Assembly (NCBI GenBank): GCA_963663245.1
Contig: OY760143.1
Span: 62,001-126,000, forward strand
Length of the DNA stretch: 64,000 bases
Direction of reading: 5' to 3'
Origin: JAFGVL01 sp963663245
Lineage (GTDB): Bacteria; Bacteroidota; Bacteroidia; Bacteroidales; Paludibacteraceae
Shown: positions 33,985 to 43,206 of the stretch, piece after piece
How positions within the stretch are numbered: the first letter of the stretch is position 1
Layout of the letters: the number at the start of each line of letters is the position of its first letter
Translations under genes and position numbers: made by a program
The notes under the pieces: generated by a model
The model's database searches: none
What the model saw: only the letters and a program-made list of their open reading frames with translations
What the model was told of the DNA's origin: nothing

Positions 33985-35520
33985 GCAATTGTAGAAAAGG
34001 CTAGTGTGTAAAATAGATATCCAATTATTGAATACGCAAATTTCTAAATGAAAATAAAACTAATATTACCATCTTTAACTGAAGCAAAGAGTGCATTTTG
34101 GAGACCTATAAAATACTCATTATTTCCACCACTTGGTTTAGCAACACTTGCAGCGTATTTAGACGAAAGCGATGAAATTGATTTACAAGACCAACATGTT
34201 GAGCAATTAAATTTAAATGATAACCCTGACATAGTAATAATTCAGGTATATATTACAAATGCAAAGAGAGCTTATAAAATTGCTCAACAATACAGAGATA
34301 GAGGAATATTTGTAGCATTAGGAGGATTACATGTAACATCTTTACCTGAAGAAGCTGAAAAATTTGCAGACACAATATTTTTAGGTCCAGCAGAGCAAAC
34401 TTTTCCTGAATTTCTTAAAGATTTTAAAACAAAGAATATAAAAAAGAGATATATCTCAACTAAAGGAAGGACAATTCAAAACCAACCAGCAATAAGGCGA
34501 GACTTAATAAAAAGAAATAAATATCTTGTTCCAAATTCTTTAGTAATATCAAGGGGTTGTCCTCATCATTGTGATTTTTGTTATAAGGATGCCTTTTTTC
34601 AAGGAGGGAAATCATTTTATACTCAAAGAGTAGATGAGATTCTAACTGAAATATCAAAATTAAATGGCAAACACCTTTATTTTCTTGATGACCATTTATT
34701 TGGCAACCCACTATTATCTAGAGAATTGTTTGAAGGAATGAAAGGTATGAATCGTGTTTTTCAAGGTGCAGCAACTGTAAAATCAATATTAGATGGAGAT
34801 TTAATTGAAAAAGCTGCTGAAGCCGGATTAAGAAGTTTATTTATAGGTTTTGAAACTTTTTCTCCTGAGAATCTAAGACAAAGTAATAAAAGTCAAAACT
34901 TACAACTTGATTATGAACATGCTGTAAATCGGCTTCATGATTTAGGAATAATGATAAATGGTAGTTTTGTTTTTGGACTTGACAACGATGACAATGATGT
35001 TTTTAAAAGAACAGTAGATTGGGGTGTAAAGAATGCTATAACGACAGCAACATACCATATATTAACTCCATACCCAGGAACAAGGTTATTTGAATCAATG
35101 AACAATCAAGGACGAATAATAACTAATGATTGGGATATTTATGATACAAGGCATGTTGTTTATAAAACAAAAAACATAAGTGCTAGTGAATTAGAAGCGG
35201 GTTATAATTGGGCTTATAAGGAATTCTACAAATGGAACAACGTATTAGATGCATCTTTTTCCCATGACTCAATAAAACATCAATTAAAACATCTATTTTA
35301 TACTGGTGGTTGGAAAAAATTTGAAAGTTTATGGAACATATTAATTAATATTGGAGGGTTAAAAAAAGCATTACCTTTACTAGAATTATTATTAACAGAA
35401 GTTCAGTATAACATTAAAGAAACAACAGCACACAACAAAGGCTATCGCACATAGGGCTGGGCACTGACCTCGTTTGACGTCTCTTTTCAATCGACGCCCC
35501 ACGATGCCATAGCCCAAACG
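33979..35520 (+). repeat. Duplicated cassette, copy 2 (C20)
   Basis: Same sequence as 20433-21974, offset 13546 bp, including leader, radical SAM gene and attC body. The preceding and following attC cores differ. Confidence 0.88.
34048..35454 (+). CDS. C20: B12-binding radical SAM protein (copy 2)
   Basis: 468 aa, same protein as at 20502: cobalamin-binding N-terminus, CPHHCDFC cluster motif, helical tail ending inside attC20. Two apparently identical copies 13.5 kb apart point to a recent duplication of the cassette. Function as for copy 1: an unknown cobalamin-dependent methylation or rearrangement. Confidence 0.88.
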   Translation: MKIKLILPSLTEAKSAFWRPIKYSLFPPLGLATLAAYLDESDEIDLQDQHVEQLNLNDNPDIVIIQVYITNAKRAYKIAQQYRDRGIFVALGGLHVTSLPEEAEKFADTIFLGPAEQTFPEFLKDFKTKNIKKRYISTKGRTIQNQPAIRRDLIKRNKYLVPNSLVISRGCPHHCDFCYKDAFFQGGKSFYTQRVDEILTEISKLNGKHLYFLDDHLFGNPLLSRELFEGMKGMNRVFQGAATVKSILDGDLIEKAAEAGLRSLFIGFETFSPENLRQSNKSQNLQLDYEHAVNRLHDLGIMINGSFVFGLDNDDNDVFKRTVDWGVKNAITTATYHILTPYPGTRLFESMNNQGRIITNDWDIYDTRHVVYKTKNISASELEAGYNWAYKEFYKWNNVLDASFSHDSIKHQLKHLFYTGGWKKFESLWNILINIGGLKKALPLLELLLTEVQYNIKETTAHNKGYRT

Positions 35521-35526
35521 TTAGCA
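35430..35526 (+). other. attC20 (class S)
   Basis: R'' ACACAAC 35430-35436, R' GTTAGCA 35520-35526, L boxes GGCTAT/ATAGCC. GCACACAAC pairs with GTTGTGTGC opening C20. Confidence 0.9.
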
Positions 35527-35583
35527 CCAATTTTCAGAACTGACATTTCAGTTATATTCTTTTATCATTTAAAATACGAAAAA

Positions 35584-36171
35584 ATGGAAATAAAAAAAGT
35601 AAACTTCTTAATCGCAATGATTATACTAAGCATTAGTGGATATAGTCAGAGTCTGGAAAAGTTTAATATAACATTAAATGATTGTGGAATGAATGTGGTC
35701 ATTCCAAGTGGATATATTGAAAAAGAAATAATAAAAAATAACGATATGAATTATGATTATGCTATTAAAAAAGCAGATTCAGATTTTGAGTTAAGATATG
35801 CCATAAGACCTATTAGATTTAAAAAATACGAAAATACGAAAATACAAGAAGAAATTGAAAGTCAAGTGCCATTTCGTAATTCACAATATTATATCATATT
35901 ACAAACTACTATATTAAATATTACTGGAGGCAATGAATATGAAATTCAAGCATTTAATAAAGATGCTGTAAAAAATGAATTTAATGCTGATTGGGGCGCA
36001 TCTGCATTTATAGAATTAAACTCAGATTTTGGTAAAGGGTATAAATACTGTATGGTAGTAGCAATTCATAAAGATAATGTTGCAGATGCATATTACTTTT
36101 ATCTTTCAAATACTAAGGAAAATATTTCAGAGAATATGGACCCATTATTTCATACATTAAGATTTAATTAA
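35584..36171 (+). CDS. C21: hypothetical secreted protein
   Basis: 195 aa. MEIKKVNFLIAMIILSISGYSQ is a signal peptide. The mature part has FNITLNDCGMNVVIPSGYIEKEI and a C-terminal DNVADAYYFYLSNTKENISENMDPLFHTLRF, a style also seen in the C8 protein (PsbP-like strands). No firm family. Single gene of C21. Confidence 0.6.
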   Translation: MEIKKVNFLIAMIILSISGYSQSLEKFNITLNDCGMNVVIPSGYIEKEIIKNNDMNYDYAIKKADSDFELRYAIRPIRFKKYENTKIQEEIESQVPFRNSQYYIILQTTILNITGGNEYEIQAFNKDAVKNEFNADWGASAFIELNSDFGKGYKYCMVVAIHKDNVADAYYFYLSNTKENISENMDPLFHTLRFN

Positions 36172-36184
36172 AAATAAAAACAGG

Positions 36185-36281
36185 TGCTAACAAAGGCTAT
36201 CGCACATAGGGCTGGGCACTGACCTCGTTTGACGTCTCTTTTCAATCGACGCCCCACGATGCCATAGCCCAAACGTTATGG
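36185..36281 (+). other. attC21 (class S)
   Basis: R'' TGCTAAC 36185-36191, R' GTTATGG 36275-36281, L boxes GGCTAT/ATAGCC. GGTGCTAAC pairs with GTTAGCACC opening C21. Confidence 0.9.
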
Positions 36282-36350
36282 GCAAGTGTAGAAAGTTGTC
36301 TCGTCCTGAAATAGGTTGACAAAATTCAACTTAAAAAAGGAGGACAAAAA

Positions 36351-36731
36351 ATGAGTATCTATGACATTCCGGAGAAATTGCGTTGGGAAAATCAATATTC
36401 TTACGCTTTCAAAATGCAAGTGATTGAAGCGGTCGAAAATGGCAAATTATCACAAAATCAAGCAGCTAAACATTTTGGTGTACATCGTAAAAGTATTGCA
36501 CGATGGTTGTCGAAATATGGTAATTTTGACAAAAAATTAAAAGAAATGGGTGGTAAATCTCCTAAACAAGAAATTGCAGACCTGCGCGCTAAGTTGCGTG
36601 TTAGTGAAAGCGAAAACAAAGTCCTTAAAGCGGTAGTGGACATCATTGAACAAGAATATGGGGAAGATATTTTAAAAAAGTATGTACCCGAATCGCTAAC
36701 CAAAAAGATTGTCCAACGCAGAAAAAAATAA
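36351..36731 (+). CDS. IS-A OrfA (transposase helix-turn-helix subunit), copy 1
   Basis: 126 aa. Helix-turn-helix QAAKHFGVHRKSIARWLSKY and a C-terminal leucine-zipper-like helix (DLRAKLRVSESENKVLKAVVDIIEQ). A strong AAGGAGG ribosome site lies 8 bp upstream. It ends at an A7 run that suits -1 frameshifting into the frame of OrfB. Confidence 0.88.
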   Translation: MSIYDIPEKLRWENQYSYAFKMQVIEAVENGKLSQNQAAKHFGVHRKSIARWLSKYGNFDKKLKEMGGKSPKQEIADLRAKLRVSESENKVLKAVVDIIEQEYGEDILKKYVPESLTKKIVQRRKK

Positions 36732-36835
36732 ACATCACTATTTTCTGCAGGCTTTTCGGGATTAGCCGTCAAGGCTTTTACAAAAGGGCAAAATCACATC
36801 AACAAAAGCTTGAACACAAACAGGCTATTGCCAAC

Positions 36836-37588
36836 ATGGTGAAAGACATCCGAAAGAAACATCCAAAAATGGGTGGAAAGAAAGTTCACTATAAATTGGC
36901 TAGCCAAATCTCAAGTCAGGGAATAAAATGTGGTAGAGATAAGTTCTTTGATATTCTTAGACAAGAAAATCTATTAGTCAAGCATAGAAAAAGATTTGTC
37001 AAAACGACTCAATCAAAACATCGATTCAGAATATATTCTAATCTGATTCAAGACATGAACATACACCGTGCTGAACAAGTATGGGTAAGTGATATTACAT
37101 ACATCCGAACAAAGTCCGGATTCTTATATCTATACCTAATTACGGATGCTTATTCTAAAAAGATTATGGGTTGGGAATTAGCTGATAACTTGAAAACAAC
37201 TAATGCTATTGTTGCTTTGAGAAATGCACTCTCAAACAGACAATATCCTAACAGAGATCTCATTCATCACTCTGATCGTGGGTTTCAATATTGCAACCCC
37301 TCTTATACTGAAATTCTTTTAAGAAATCATTTTAAAATTAGTATGACTAACAAGTATGATCCTTATGAAAATGCAGTAGCCGAAAGAGTGAATGGAATTT
37401 TAAAAAATGAATATGATATTGCCGAAGGCTTCGTAAATCAGAAAGATGCTTTAATGGAAATAAAGCATGCTATTTGGCTTTACAACACTGACAGACCTCA
37501 TATGAGTTGCTCTGGATTAACTCCTTTTATTGCTCATACTTCTGAAAATTTTACAATGAAGAAATGGTCGGCTAATATTTTATCTTAA
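36836..37588 (+). CDS. IS-A OrfB (transposase catalytic subunit), copy 1
   Basis: 250 aa from the first ATG. The frame is open back to the A7 slip site near 36724, so the real product is an OrfAB fusion by -1 frameshift. The DDE triad of the rve domain is visible: VSDITYI, HHSDRGFQY and AVAERVNGILKNE. Identical to the copy at 52259. Confidence 0.9.
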   Translation: MVKDIRKKHPKMGGKKVHYKLASQISSQGIKCGRDKFFDILRQENLLVKHRKRFVKTTQSKHRFRIYSNLIQDMNIHRAEQVWVSDITYIRTKSGFLYLYLITDAYSKKIMGWELADNLKTTNAIVALRNALSNRQYPNRDLIHHSDRGFQYCNPSYTEILLRNHFKISMTNKYDPYENAVAERVNGILKNEYDIAEGFVNQKDALMEIKHAIWLYNTDRPHMSCSGLTPFIAHTSENFTMKKWSANILS

Positions 37589-37704
37589 ACATTGTATTTA
37601 TTATTAAAAATAAAAAAGTATTTTTATCAAACTATATCAAAAAACTGTAAACCTATTCTAGGACAAGACAAGTGAGAAAACAGTGTTATTGAAATTGAAA
37701 ATTA

Positions 37705-38502
37705 ATGCAAATAAAACAATTTATGGAAGAAGAAAAGTTATCATTCATTATTGATACTACAGATTCAATTTCAGTAGAAGCATTTTCGAAATCATTAGTT
37801 GCTTTCAACGATGAATTTAAACGGTTAAACAGTAGTAGTAAAGAATTACGAATAGACAAAATTAAGGAAGGAAGCTATGTTGTTGATTTTGTAATAGGAA
37901 CTTTAGTTACAACTTTACCTTTTTTATCAAATGCAAATACAGTTATAGAATTTCTAGACCATTTAAACAATATAAAAGAATACATTCTCGGGAAAAAAGA
38001 ATTTAATTATTTGACAGATAAAAGTCTTGAGAACACTTCAAATATTATCCAGCCAATTGTAAATTGCGGTGCTAATTGTACTATAAATATAAACTGTGGT
38101 GAACAAAAGGTAAATTTCACTCAAGCAGAAAGTGAAATTATAAATGAAAAGACACCAACACTTATTAAAAGCATTATTGGAAAACAAGAAGAAACCGAGA
38201 GTTCTCATTTTAGGAAAAAAGTTTTATTTTATTGGTATCAAACCTGTTTTGATAAAAATAAAATGAATAAAGGAAATAAAGGAATTATTGAGAACATCTT
38301 TCCTGATTCACCAATCTCCGTAATTTTTGAAGACGATAATTCTAATGCAAAAAAAGAAATGACAACTTCTATAGATAGTGTAGATTGGCAAAAAAGAGGA
38401 TATATTGTAGATGTTGAAGTATTAAAAGCTGGTGATAAAGTCTTAAAATACAAAATAGTAAATAACTATCCTGATGAAAGTATTCCTGATTTATTTGAAT
38501 AA
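37705..38502 (+). CDS. C22: hypothetical protein
   Basis: 265 aa. No signal peptide, one hydrophobic segment (VVDFVIGTLVTTLPFLSNA) and a Cys-rich stretch NCGANCTININCGEQ near the middle. The C-terminal region (GYIVDVEVLKAGDKVLKYKIV) is beta-rich. No family recognised. It is the native gene of cassette C22, now preceded by IS-A, which probably separates it from its original leader. Confidence 0.6.
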   Translation: MQIKQFMEEEKLSFIIDTTDSISVEAFSKSLVAFNDEFKRLNSSSKELRIDKIKEGSYVVDFVIGTLVTTLPFLSNANTVIEFLDHLNNIKEYILGKKEFNYLTDKSLENTSNIIQPIVNCGANCTININCGEQKVNFTQAESEIINEKTPTLIKSIIGKQEETESSHFRKKVLFYWYQTCFDKNKMNKGNKGIIENIFPDSPISVIFEDDNSNAKKEMTTSIDSVDWQKRGYIVDVEVLKAGDKVLKYKIVNNYPDESIPDLFE

Positions 38503-38526
38503 TATATTTCTAAAAAAACACCTAGC

Positions 38527-38623
38527 CCATAACAAAGGCTATCGCACATAGGGCTGGGCACTGACCTCGTTTGACGTCTCTTTTCAATCGACGCCCCACG
38601 ATGCCATAGCCCAAACGTTAGCG
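38527..38623 (+). other. attC22 (class S)
   Basis: R'' CCATAAC 38527-38533, R' GTTAGCG 38617-38623, L boxes GGCTAT/ATAGCC. GCCCATAAC pairs with GTTATGGGC opening C22 on the far side of IS-A. Confidence 0.9.
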
Positions 38624-38723
38624 CACAGTTGTAGAGGAAGACCACGAGCGATTTTAGTTAACTAGAAAATGATTAAAAAATAAAAGTGCGGAGTCAGCAC
38701 AATAAACACTGACAAAAATTAAA

Positions 38724-39041
38724 ATGAAAAAGCTTACAATTATTTTGACAGTTTTAATTGCAATGACAGTTTCGACAAAAGCACAAAATTCGGACTCATC
38801 CCCACTCCCTTTTAATCGAGATTCAAATACTGTTACAGTGAGAATAGACAAAGTTAGTGATGCAGGCTATACCGTAAATATTTATAATTCAAAGGAAGTT
38901 TTAGTAAAATCAGAAAAAATAAAAAAAAATAAAATGCAAATAAATGTGGAAGATTTAGTTGATGGATTTTACAGGTTTGAAATTATACCTAATGAAGGTA
39001 TTCAGTGGAAATTTAATCATGGATTATTAATACAAAGATAA
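38724..39041 (+). CDS. C23: small secreted protein
   Basis: 105 aa. MKKLTIILTVLIAMTVSTKAQ is a signal peptide. The mature beta-rich domain (VRIDKVSDAGYTVNIYNSKEVLVKSEKIKKNKMQINVEDLVDGFYRFEII) looks like a single small sandwich similar to type IX sorting domains, but it is too short to call. Single gene of C23. Confidence 0.6.
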   Translation: MKKLTIILTVLIAMTVSTKAQNSDSSPLPFNRDSNTVTVRIDKVSDAGYTVNIYNSKEVLVKSEKIKKNKMQINVEDLVDGFYRFEIIPNEGIQWKFNHGLLIQR

Positions 39042-39173
39042 AATTGGTTCATTTAACTATTTGTCTAAAGAAAAAAGGACAATTTGTAGCTGTAGTTTTC
39101 AGGTAAAAGATTGTACTTTTAAAGTTATAATAATTAAACACAGTTAAGTCGACAACGAAACAAACAACCGATG

Positions 39174-39319
39174 CGCTAACAACCGCTATCGCACATGCGC
39201 CACAGCCTCCGGGCAGTTCGTTGTGCAATGTTATAGCGGAGGACACCGTTGGTGTCCCATCGTCCGACATCTAGCCTCACGGCTGATGTCACACGATGCC
39301 ATAGCGGCAAACGTTAGGG
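39174..39319 (+). other. attC23 (class L)
   Basis: R'' CGCTAAC 39174-39180, R' GTTAGGG 39313-39319, L boxes CCGCTAT/ATAGCGG. TGCGCTAAC pairs with GTTAGCGCA opening C23. Confidence 0.9.
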
Positions 39320-39343
39320 TACATAAAAAAAATCGTTGAAAGT

Positions 39344-39374
39344 TTTGAAAATGTTATCTTATGAGTTAACTTTG
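39344..39374 (+). promoter_or_regulatory. Promoter of the higBA cassette
   Basis: TTTG (39344-39347), 19-bp spacer, TAACTTTG (39367-39374): an exact Bacteroidota-type promoter. The ATG follows only 4 bp after the -7 box, so the mRNA is probably leaderless. Confidence 0.8.
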
Positions 39375-39378
39375 TACA

Positions 39379-39717
39379 ATGAATAGAAAAATAATATTTC
39401 ATGGTGACCACTTCTTAAATTTCTATAAGAAGCTAGATGAAAAAACAAAAAATAAAGTTCAATACGTATTAGAATTAATTAAACAAATTGATCAGGTACC
39501 ACTTAAATTTCTCAAACCAATTTCAGGCTTTGAAGGACTTTTTGAAATAAGAGTGGAATTTCAATCAAATATTTATCGAATTTTCTGCTGTTTTGATAAA
39601 GGAAAACTTGTAATTCTTTTTAATGGTTTTCAGAAAAAAACACAAAAAACTCCAAAAGAAGAAATTGAAAGAGCAATGAAACTAAAAGAAGAATATTTTA
39701 ACCAAAAAATTAAATAG
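39379..39717 (+). CDS. higB: C24: HigB-like toxin (RelE/ParE superfamily)
   Basis: 112 aa. RelE-type fold: FYKKLDEKTKNKVQYVLELIKQIDQVPLKFLKPISGFEGLFEIRVEFQSNIYRIFCCF, then LVILFNGFQKKTQKTPKEEIERA, the pattern of HigB/DUF891 ribosome-dependent RNases. The toxin gene precedes the antitoxin gene, the order typical of higBA. Carries its own promoter, as toxin-antitoxin cassettes in large integrons usually do. Confidence 0.88.
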   Translation: MNRKIIFHGDHFLNFYKKLDEKTKNKVQYVLELIKQIDQVPLKFLKPISGFEGLFEIRVEFQSNIYRIFCCFDKGKLVILFNGFQKKTQKTPKEEIERAMKLKEEYFNQKIK

Positions 39718-39718
39718 A

Positions 39719-40018
39719 ATGGACAAGTACAAAAATATAAAAACATTTGAAGAGCTTATTACTGTTGAACATGGTAAAATTGGCTCTGATGGTAGAAATA
39801 AATATGAAGAGAATGCTCAAATGTTTATTGTAAGTGAAATGCTTAAAGAAGCAAGAAAAGAAGCGAGTTTAACACAAGAGCAACTTGCTGTAAAAACTGG
39901 AACAAAAAAAAGTTACATTTCTAAACTAGAAAACGCGAAAGGAAATATTCAACTTTCTACATTAATTCGAATATTTGAAACAGGATTAAACAGAAAGATT
40001 GGATTAACTTTCCTTTAA
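39719..40018 (+). CDS. higA: C24: HigA-like antitoxin
   Basis: 99 aa. XRE helix-turn-helix in the C-terminal half: ASLTQEQLAVKTGTKKSYISKLENAKGNIQLSTLIRIFE. It begins 1 bp after the higB stop, so translation is coupled. Neutralises the toxin and probably represses the promoter at 39344-39374. Confidence 0.88.
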   Translation: MDKYKNIKTFEELITVEHGKIGSDGRNKYEENAQMFIVSEMLKEARKEASLTQEQLAVKTGTKKSYISKLENAKGNIQLSTLIRIFETGLNRKIGLTFL

Positions 40019-40037
40019 TTTTTATAAAAATTACGTA

Positions 40038-40170
40038 CCCTAACAAAGGGTATGTAAAATTGGGGCAGACAGTTTTAGTTCGTCCCAATTATTTTTGAAA
40101 TTAAAAATATTAAATGAAATAATAGTTGCGGCATCAAGCCCCAACTATTACATACCCCCAAACGTTAGGC
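40038..40170 (+). other. attC24 (class M)
   Basis: R'' CCCTAAC 40038-40044, R' GTTAGGC 40164-40170, L boxes GGGTATGTAA/TTACATACCC as in attC18. GTACCCTAAC pairs with GTTAGGGTAC opening C24. Confidence 0.88.
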
Positions 40171-40310
40171 CTCATTGTGGGAAAACACACAGACACTATG
40201 TAATTAGTTGGATATGAATAAATTTATATGTTTATTTGCAAAATTTAACACCGAAATACTGTAACCTTTTTGTGTTTTTACATCAATATAACATACTAAA
40301 ATCATACTAT

Positions 40311-41990
40311 ATGAAAAAAATATTTTTACTCATTTTTGCATTTTGCATAACATTGATGTCGCAAGCATTAACAGTAAACAGTACTGCCGGTAAATTAAAA
40401 GAATCTATTATAGCGGCAGGTGGTAATTTGGGTGCTGTTTCCAGTTTAACTGTAACAGGTGTTATTGATTCAACTGATTTTATGCTGATGAGAGATAGCA
40501 TGCCTATGATAAGTGTTGTTGATTTAAGTGGAGTTACAATAGTTGAGAATGTTATTCCTTATGGCGCTTTTGGTGGATGTGTCAGTTTGACCAATATTAC
40601 ACTTCCTTCATCAGTTACATCAATTGGTCCGGAAGCTTTTGGCAATTGTATCAGTTTGACTACTATCACTCTTCCTTCCTCTCTTACATCAATTGGTTTT
40701 TTTGCTTTTACTGGATGTGCCAGTTTAACAAGTATCACTCTTCCTTCCTCTCTTACATCAATTGATGTTTATGTCTTTTGGAACTGCAATGGTTTAACCA
40801 GTATCACTATTCCCACTTCTATTACTTCAATTGGGCATCGTGCTTTTGAGTTCTGTAGTGCCTTAACCAGTGTCACTATCCCTTCCTCTGTTACCTCTTT
40901 TGATGATGCCTTTTCTAATTGTGTCAGTTTGACCAGTATCACTATTCCCTTTTCTATAGAAACAATTCAGGGTTGGGCTTTTTATGGAGATAGTGCTTTG
41001 ACCACTGTCACTATCCCTTCTTCTGTTAGCTTTATTGAGTCAGGTGCTTTTTTAGGATGTACAGGTTTAACATCTGTTTATGCGAACAACCCTATTGCAA
41101 TAGACATACCTAAAGTGTATGCTGATGTTTTCGATTCTGTAACTATCTCAAATAATTGTACTTTATTTGTGCCCATTGGATCTAAATCTGTATATCAAGC
41201 AACTGCAAAATGGCAAGATTTCAATCAGATTGTTGAAGTTGACACCTTAAAAACAGTAAGCGCAAGTGCCGGAAATTTGTCAGCAACATTGACCACTCAA
41301 GAGAGAAATATGATAACGCATTTAATATTAACAGGAACTATTGATGCAAGAGATATTTATTTTATGAGAGATAGTATGCCTGCTCTTTCAATATTAGATT
41401 TGCAGGATGTTAGTATTGTTGGGTATACGGGACTAATAGACACTACATTGTTTCGTTCGGCTGTAATTGTAAAAACATTCCCAGCCAATACTTTACCATT
41501 AACTTCCTTTAAAAATAAAATAACGCTTACTTCTATTACTTTACCTGCATCATTGATAGATATTCAGAATGAGGCTTTTAAAAATTGTACTAATTTGGAT
41601 TCTATTACATTAAATAATCCTATCCCAATTGATTTATCATCTACTACTGAAGTGTTTGAGGGTGTAGATAAGTCAACTTGTGTATTAGCTGTTCCTGCTG
41701 GTTCGGAGTCTGTTTTTCGTTCTGCAGCTGTTTGGCAAGACTTCTTAGATATTACAAATGCAACGGGTGTTCAAAATACACTTGCAAATAATACCTTTCA
41801 AGTAAATGTTCAAAACGGACAAGCCATATTAACAGGATTATCTCTTGGTGAAATAATAACAATATATAACCTACAAGGCACAGCTATTTATATCCAACAA
41901 GCCAATTCAGAAATGGTGTCGATAAACTTACCCGTAAGAGGTGTGTATGTTGTAAAAGTTGGTAATCAGAGTGTGAAAATTATAAATTAA
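40311..41990 (+). CDS. C25: BspA-type leucine-rich repeat surface protein with T9SS tail
   Basis: 559 aa from the ATG at 40311; the longer frame upstream is non-coding leader. Signal peptide MKKIFLLIFAFCITLMSQA. About eight BspA-type repeats of the form LTSITLPSSLTSIGxxAFxxC, an interruption (residues about 280-400), more repeats, and a C-terminal type A sorting domain ending in GVYVVKVGNQSVKIIN. The protein should be exported by type IX secretion and held at the surface, probably for adhesion. After the stop a TTACCCT/AGGGTAA hairpin precedes attC25. Confidence 0.88.
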   Translation: MKKIFLLIFAFCITLMSQALTVNSTAGKLKESIIAAGGNLGAVSSLTVTGVIDSTDFMLMRDSMPMISVVDLSGVTIVENVIPYGAFGGCVSLTNITLPSSVTSIGPEAFGNCISLTTITLPSSLTSIGFFAFTGCASLTSITLPSSLTSIDVYVFWNCNGLTSITIPTSITSIGHRAFEFCSALTSVTIPSSVTSFDDAFSNCVSLTSITIPFSIETIQGWAFYGDSALTTVTIPSSVSFIESGAFLGCTGLTSVYANNPIAIDIPKVYADVFDSVTISNNCTLFVPIGSKSVYQATAKWQDFNQIVEVDTLKTVSASAGNLSATLTTQERNMITHLILTGTIDARDIYFMRDSMPALSILDLQDVSIVGYTGLIDTTLFRSAVIVKTFPANTLPLTSFKNKITLTSITLPASLIDIQNEAFKNCTNLDSITLNNPIPIDLSSTTEVFEGVDKSTCVLAVPAGSESVFRSAAVWQDFLDITNATGVQNTLANNTFQVNVQNGQAILTGLSLGEIITIYNLQGTAIYIQQANSEMVSINLPVRGVYVVKVGNQSVKIIN

Positions 41991-42086
41991 AACAGTCATT
42001 TTCTGATTAGACTTTTTTAACCAAAAATGTTTACCCTTTCAAAATAACAAATATAAATATTAGGGTAACGAAAAAAAACAACGAAG

Positions 42087-42233
42087 GCCTAACAACCGCT
42101 ATAACACATGCGCCACAGCCTCCGGGCAGTTTGTTGTGCAAAGTGTGTTTCGGCTGACACCTTCGGTGTCACATCGTCCGACAATCATCCTCACGGCTGA
42201 TGTCACACGATGCCATAGCGGCAACCGTTACCG
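42087..42233 (+). other. attC25 (class L)
   Basis: R'' GCCTAAC 42087-42093, R' GTTACCG 42227-42233, L boxes CCGCTAT/ATAGCGG. AGGCCTAAC pairs with GTTAGGCCT opening C25. Confidence 0.9.
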
Positions 42234-42276
42234 CCAATATTAGAAGCGTTACTGCAAACTTAAAAATGATAAGATT

Positions 42277-43194
42277 ATGATACCAGATTACCAAACAATA
42301 ATGCTTCCATTACTTAATCTAACAAGTGATAATGAGATTCATAAGTTCAGAGAAGTTATAGAAACATTAGCAGTACATTTCAAATTAACAAATGATGAAA
42401 AAAATGAATTATTGCCAAGTGGTAATCAAGCAATTTTTGATAATCGTGTTGGTTGGGCAAGATTTTATTTAACAAAAGCAAATCTATTAAAATCTGAAAA
42501 AAGAGGCACACATCAAATAACTGAACAAGGGTTAGAGTTTTTAAAGAAAAACCCAAAAGAACTTAGGACTAAAGACTTAGATAACTTCAAAGAATTTGTA
42601 GCCTTTAAAGAATCAATCGACAAAAAAAATCAAACAGAAACGACAAAAACTATTATTGAATCTAATGACCAAGAAGTGGAGACACCTGAAGAAGCATTAG
42701 AATACGCTTATCTAAAACTAAAAACAGACTTATATCGTGACTTACTTGATACTATAAAAAGTTGCTCTCCATCTTTTTTTGAAAAATTAGTTATTGATAT
42801 GTTGACAAAAATGGGTTACGGTGGTTCAAGAAAAGATGCAGGAAAAGCATTAGGGAAAACTGGTGATGGAGGAATAGATGGTATTATTAAAGAAGATAAA
42901 CTAGGACTTGACACGATATATATTCAAGCAAAAAGATGGGAAAATACTGTACCTGTTAGAGAAATTCGTGATTTTGCAGGCGCATTACTTTCAAAAAAAG
43001 CTAGAAAAGGAATTTTTATAACAACATCAAACTTTCCAAAAAGTGCTTATGAATTTGTAGAAAGTATTGAACATAAAATAATATTAATAGACGGAGAACG
43101 ATTAACAGAATTAATGTTTGAGTTTAATGTTGGCGTTTCAACTCAGTCTTCTTATGAAGTAAAGAAAATTGACTCGGACTATTTTGACGAATAA
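42277..43194 (+). CDS. mrr: C26: Mrr-type restriction endonuclease
   Basis: 305 aa. N-terminal winged helix (Mrr_N: DYQTIMLPLLNLTSDNEIHKFREVIETLAVHF; WARFYLTKANLLKSEKRGTHQITEQG) and a C-terminal Mrr catalytic domain with FFEKLVIDMLTKMGYGG, DGGIDGIIKED and the nuclease residues of IYIQAKRW. It should cut methylated or foreign DNA (type IV). Single gene of C26. Confidence 0.9.
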   Translation: MIPDYQTIMLPLLNLTSDNEIHKFREVIETLAVHFKLTNDEKNELLPSGNQAIFDNRVGWARFYLTKANLLKSEKRGTHQITEQGLEFLKKNPKELRTKDLDNFKEFVAFKESIDKKNQTETTKTIIESNDQEVETPEEALEYAYLKLKTDLYRDLLDTIKSCSPSFFEKLVIDMLTKMGYGGSRKDAGKALGKTGDGGIDGIIKEDKLGLDTIYIQAKRWENTVPVREIRDFAGALLSKKARKGIFITTSNFPKSAYEFVESIEHKIILIDGERLTELMFEFNVGVSTQSSYEVKKIDSDYFDE

Positions 43195-43206
43195 AAAAAA
43201 TACAGG

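Larger units (their letters stand above)
36297..37670 (+). mobile_element. IS-A copy 1, IS3 family, inserted in cassette C22
   Basis: 1374 bp. Imperfect terminal repeats TGTCTCGTCCTGAAATAGGT at the left and the complement of TGTCTTGTCCTAGAATAGGT at the right. The 3-bp target duplication AGT lies at 36294-36296 and 37671-37673. Two overlapping frames encode the transposase. The cassette around it still has matching ends (GTTATGGGC at 36275, GCCCATAAC at 38525), so the insertion came after the cassette was in place or did not disturb it. Confidence 0.9.
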
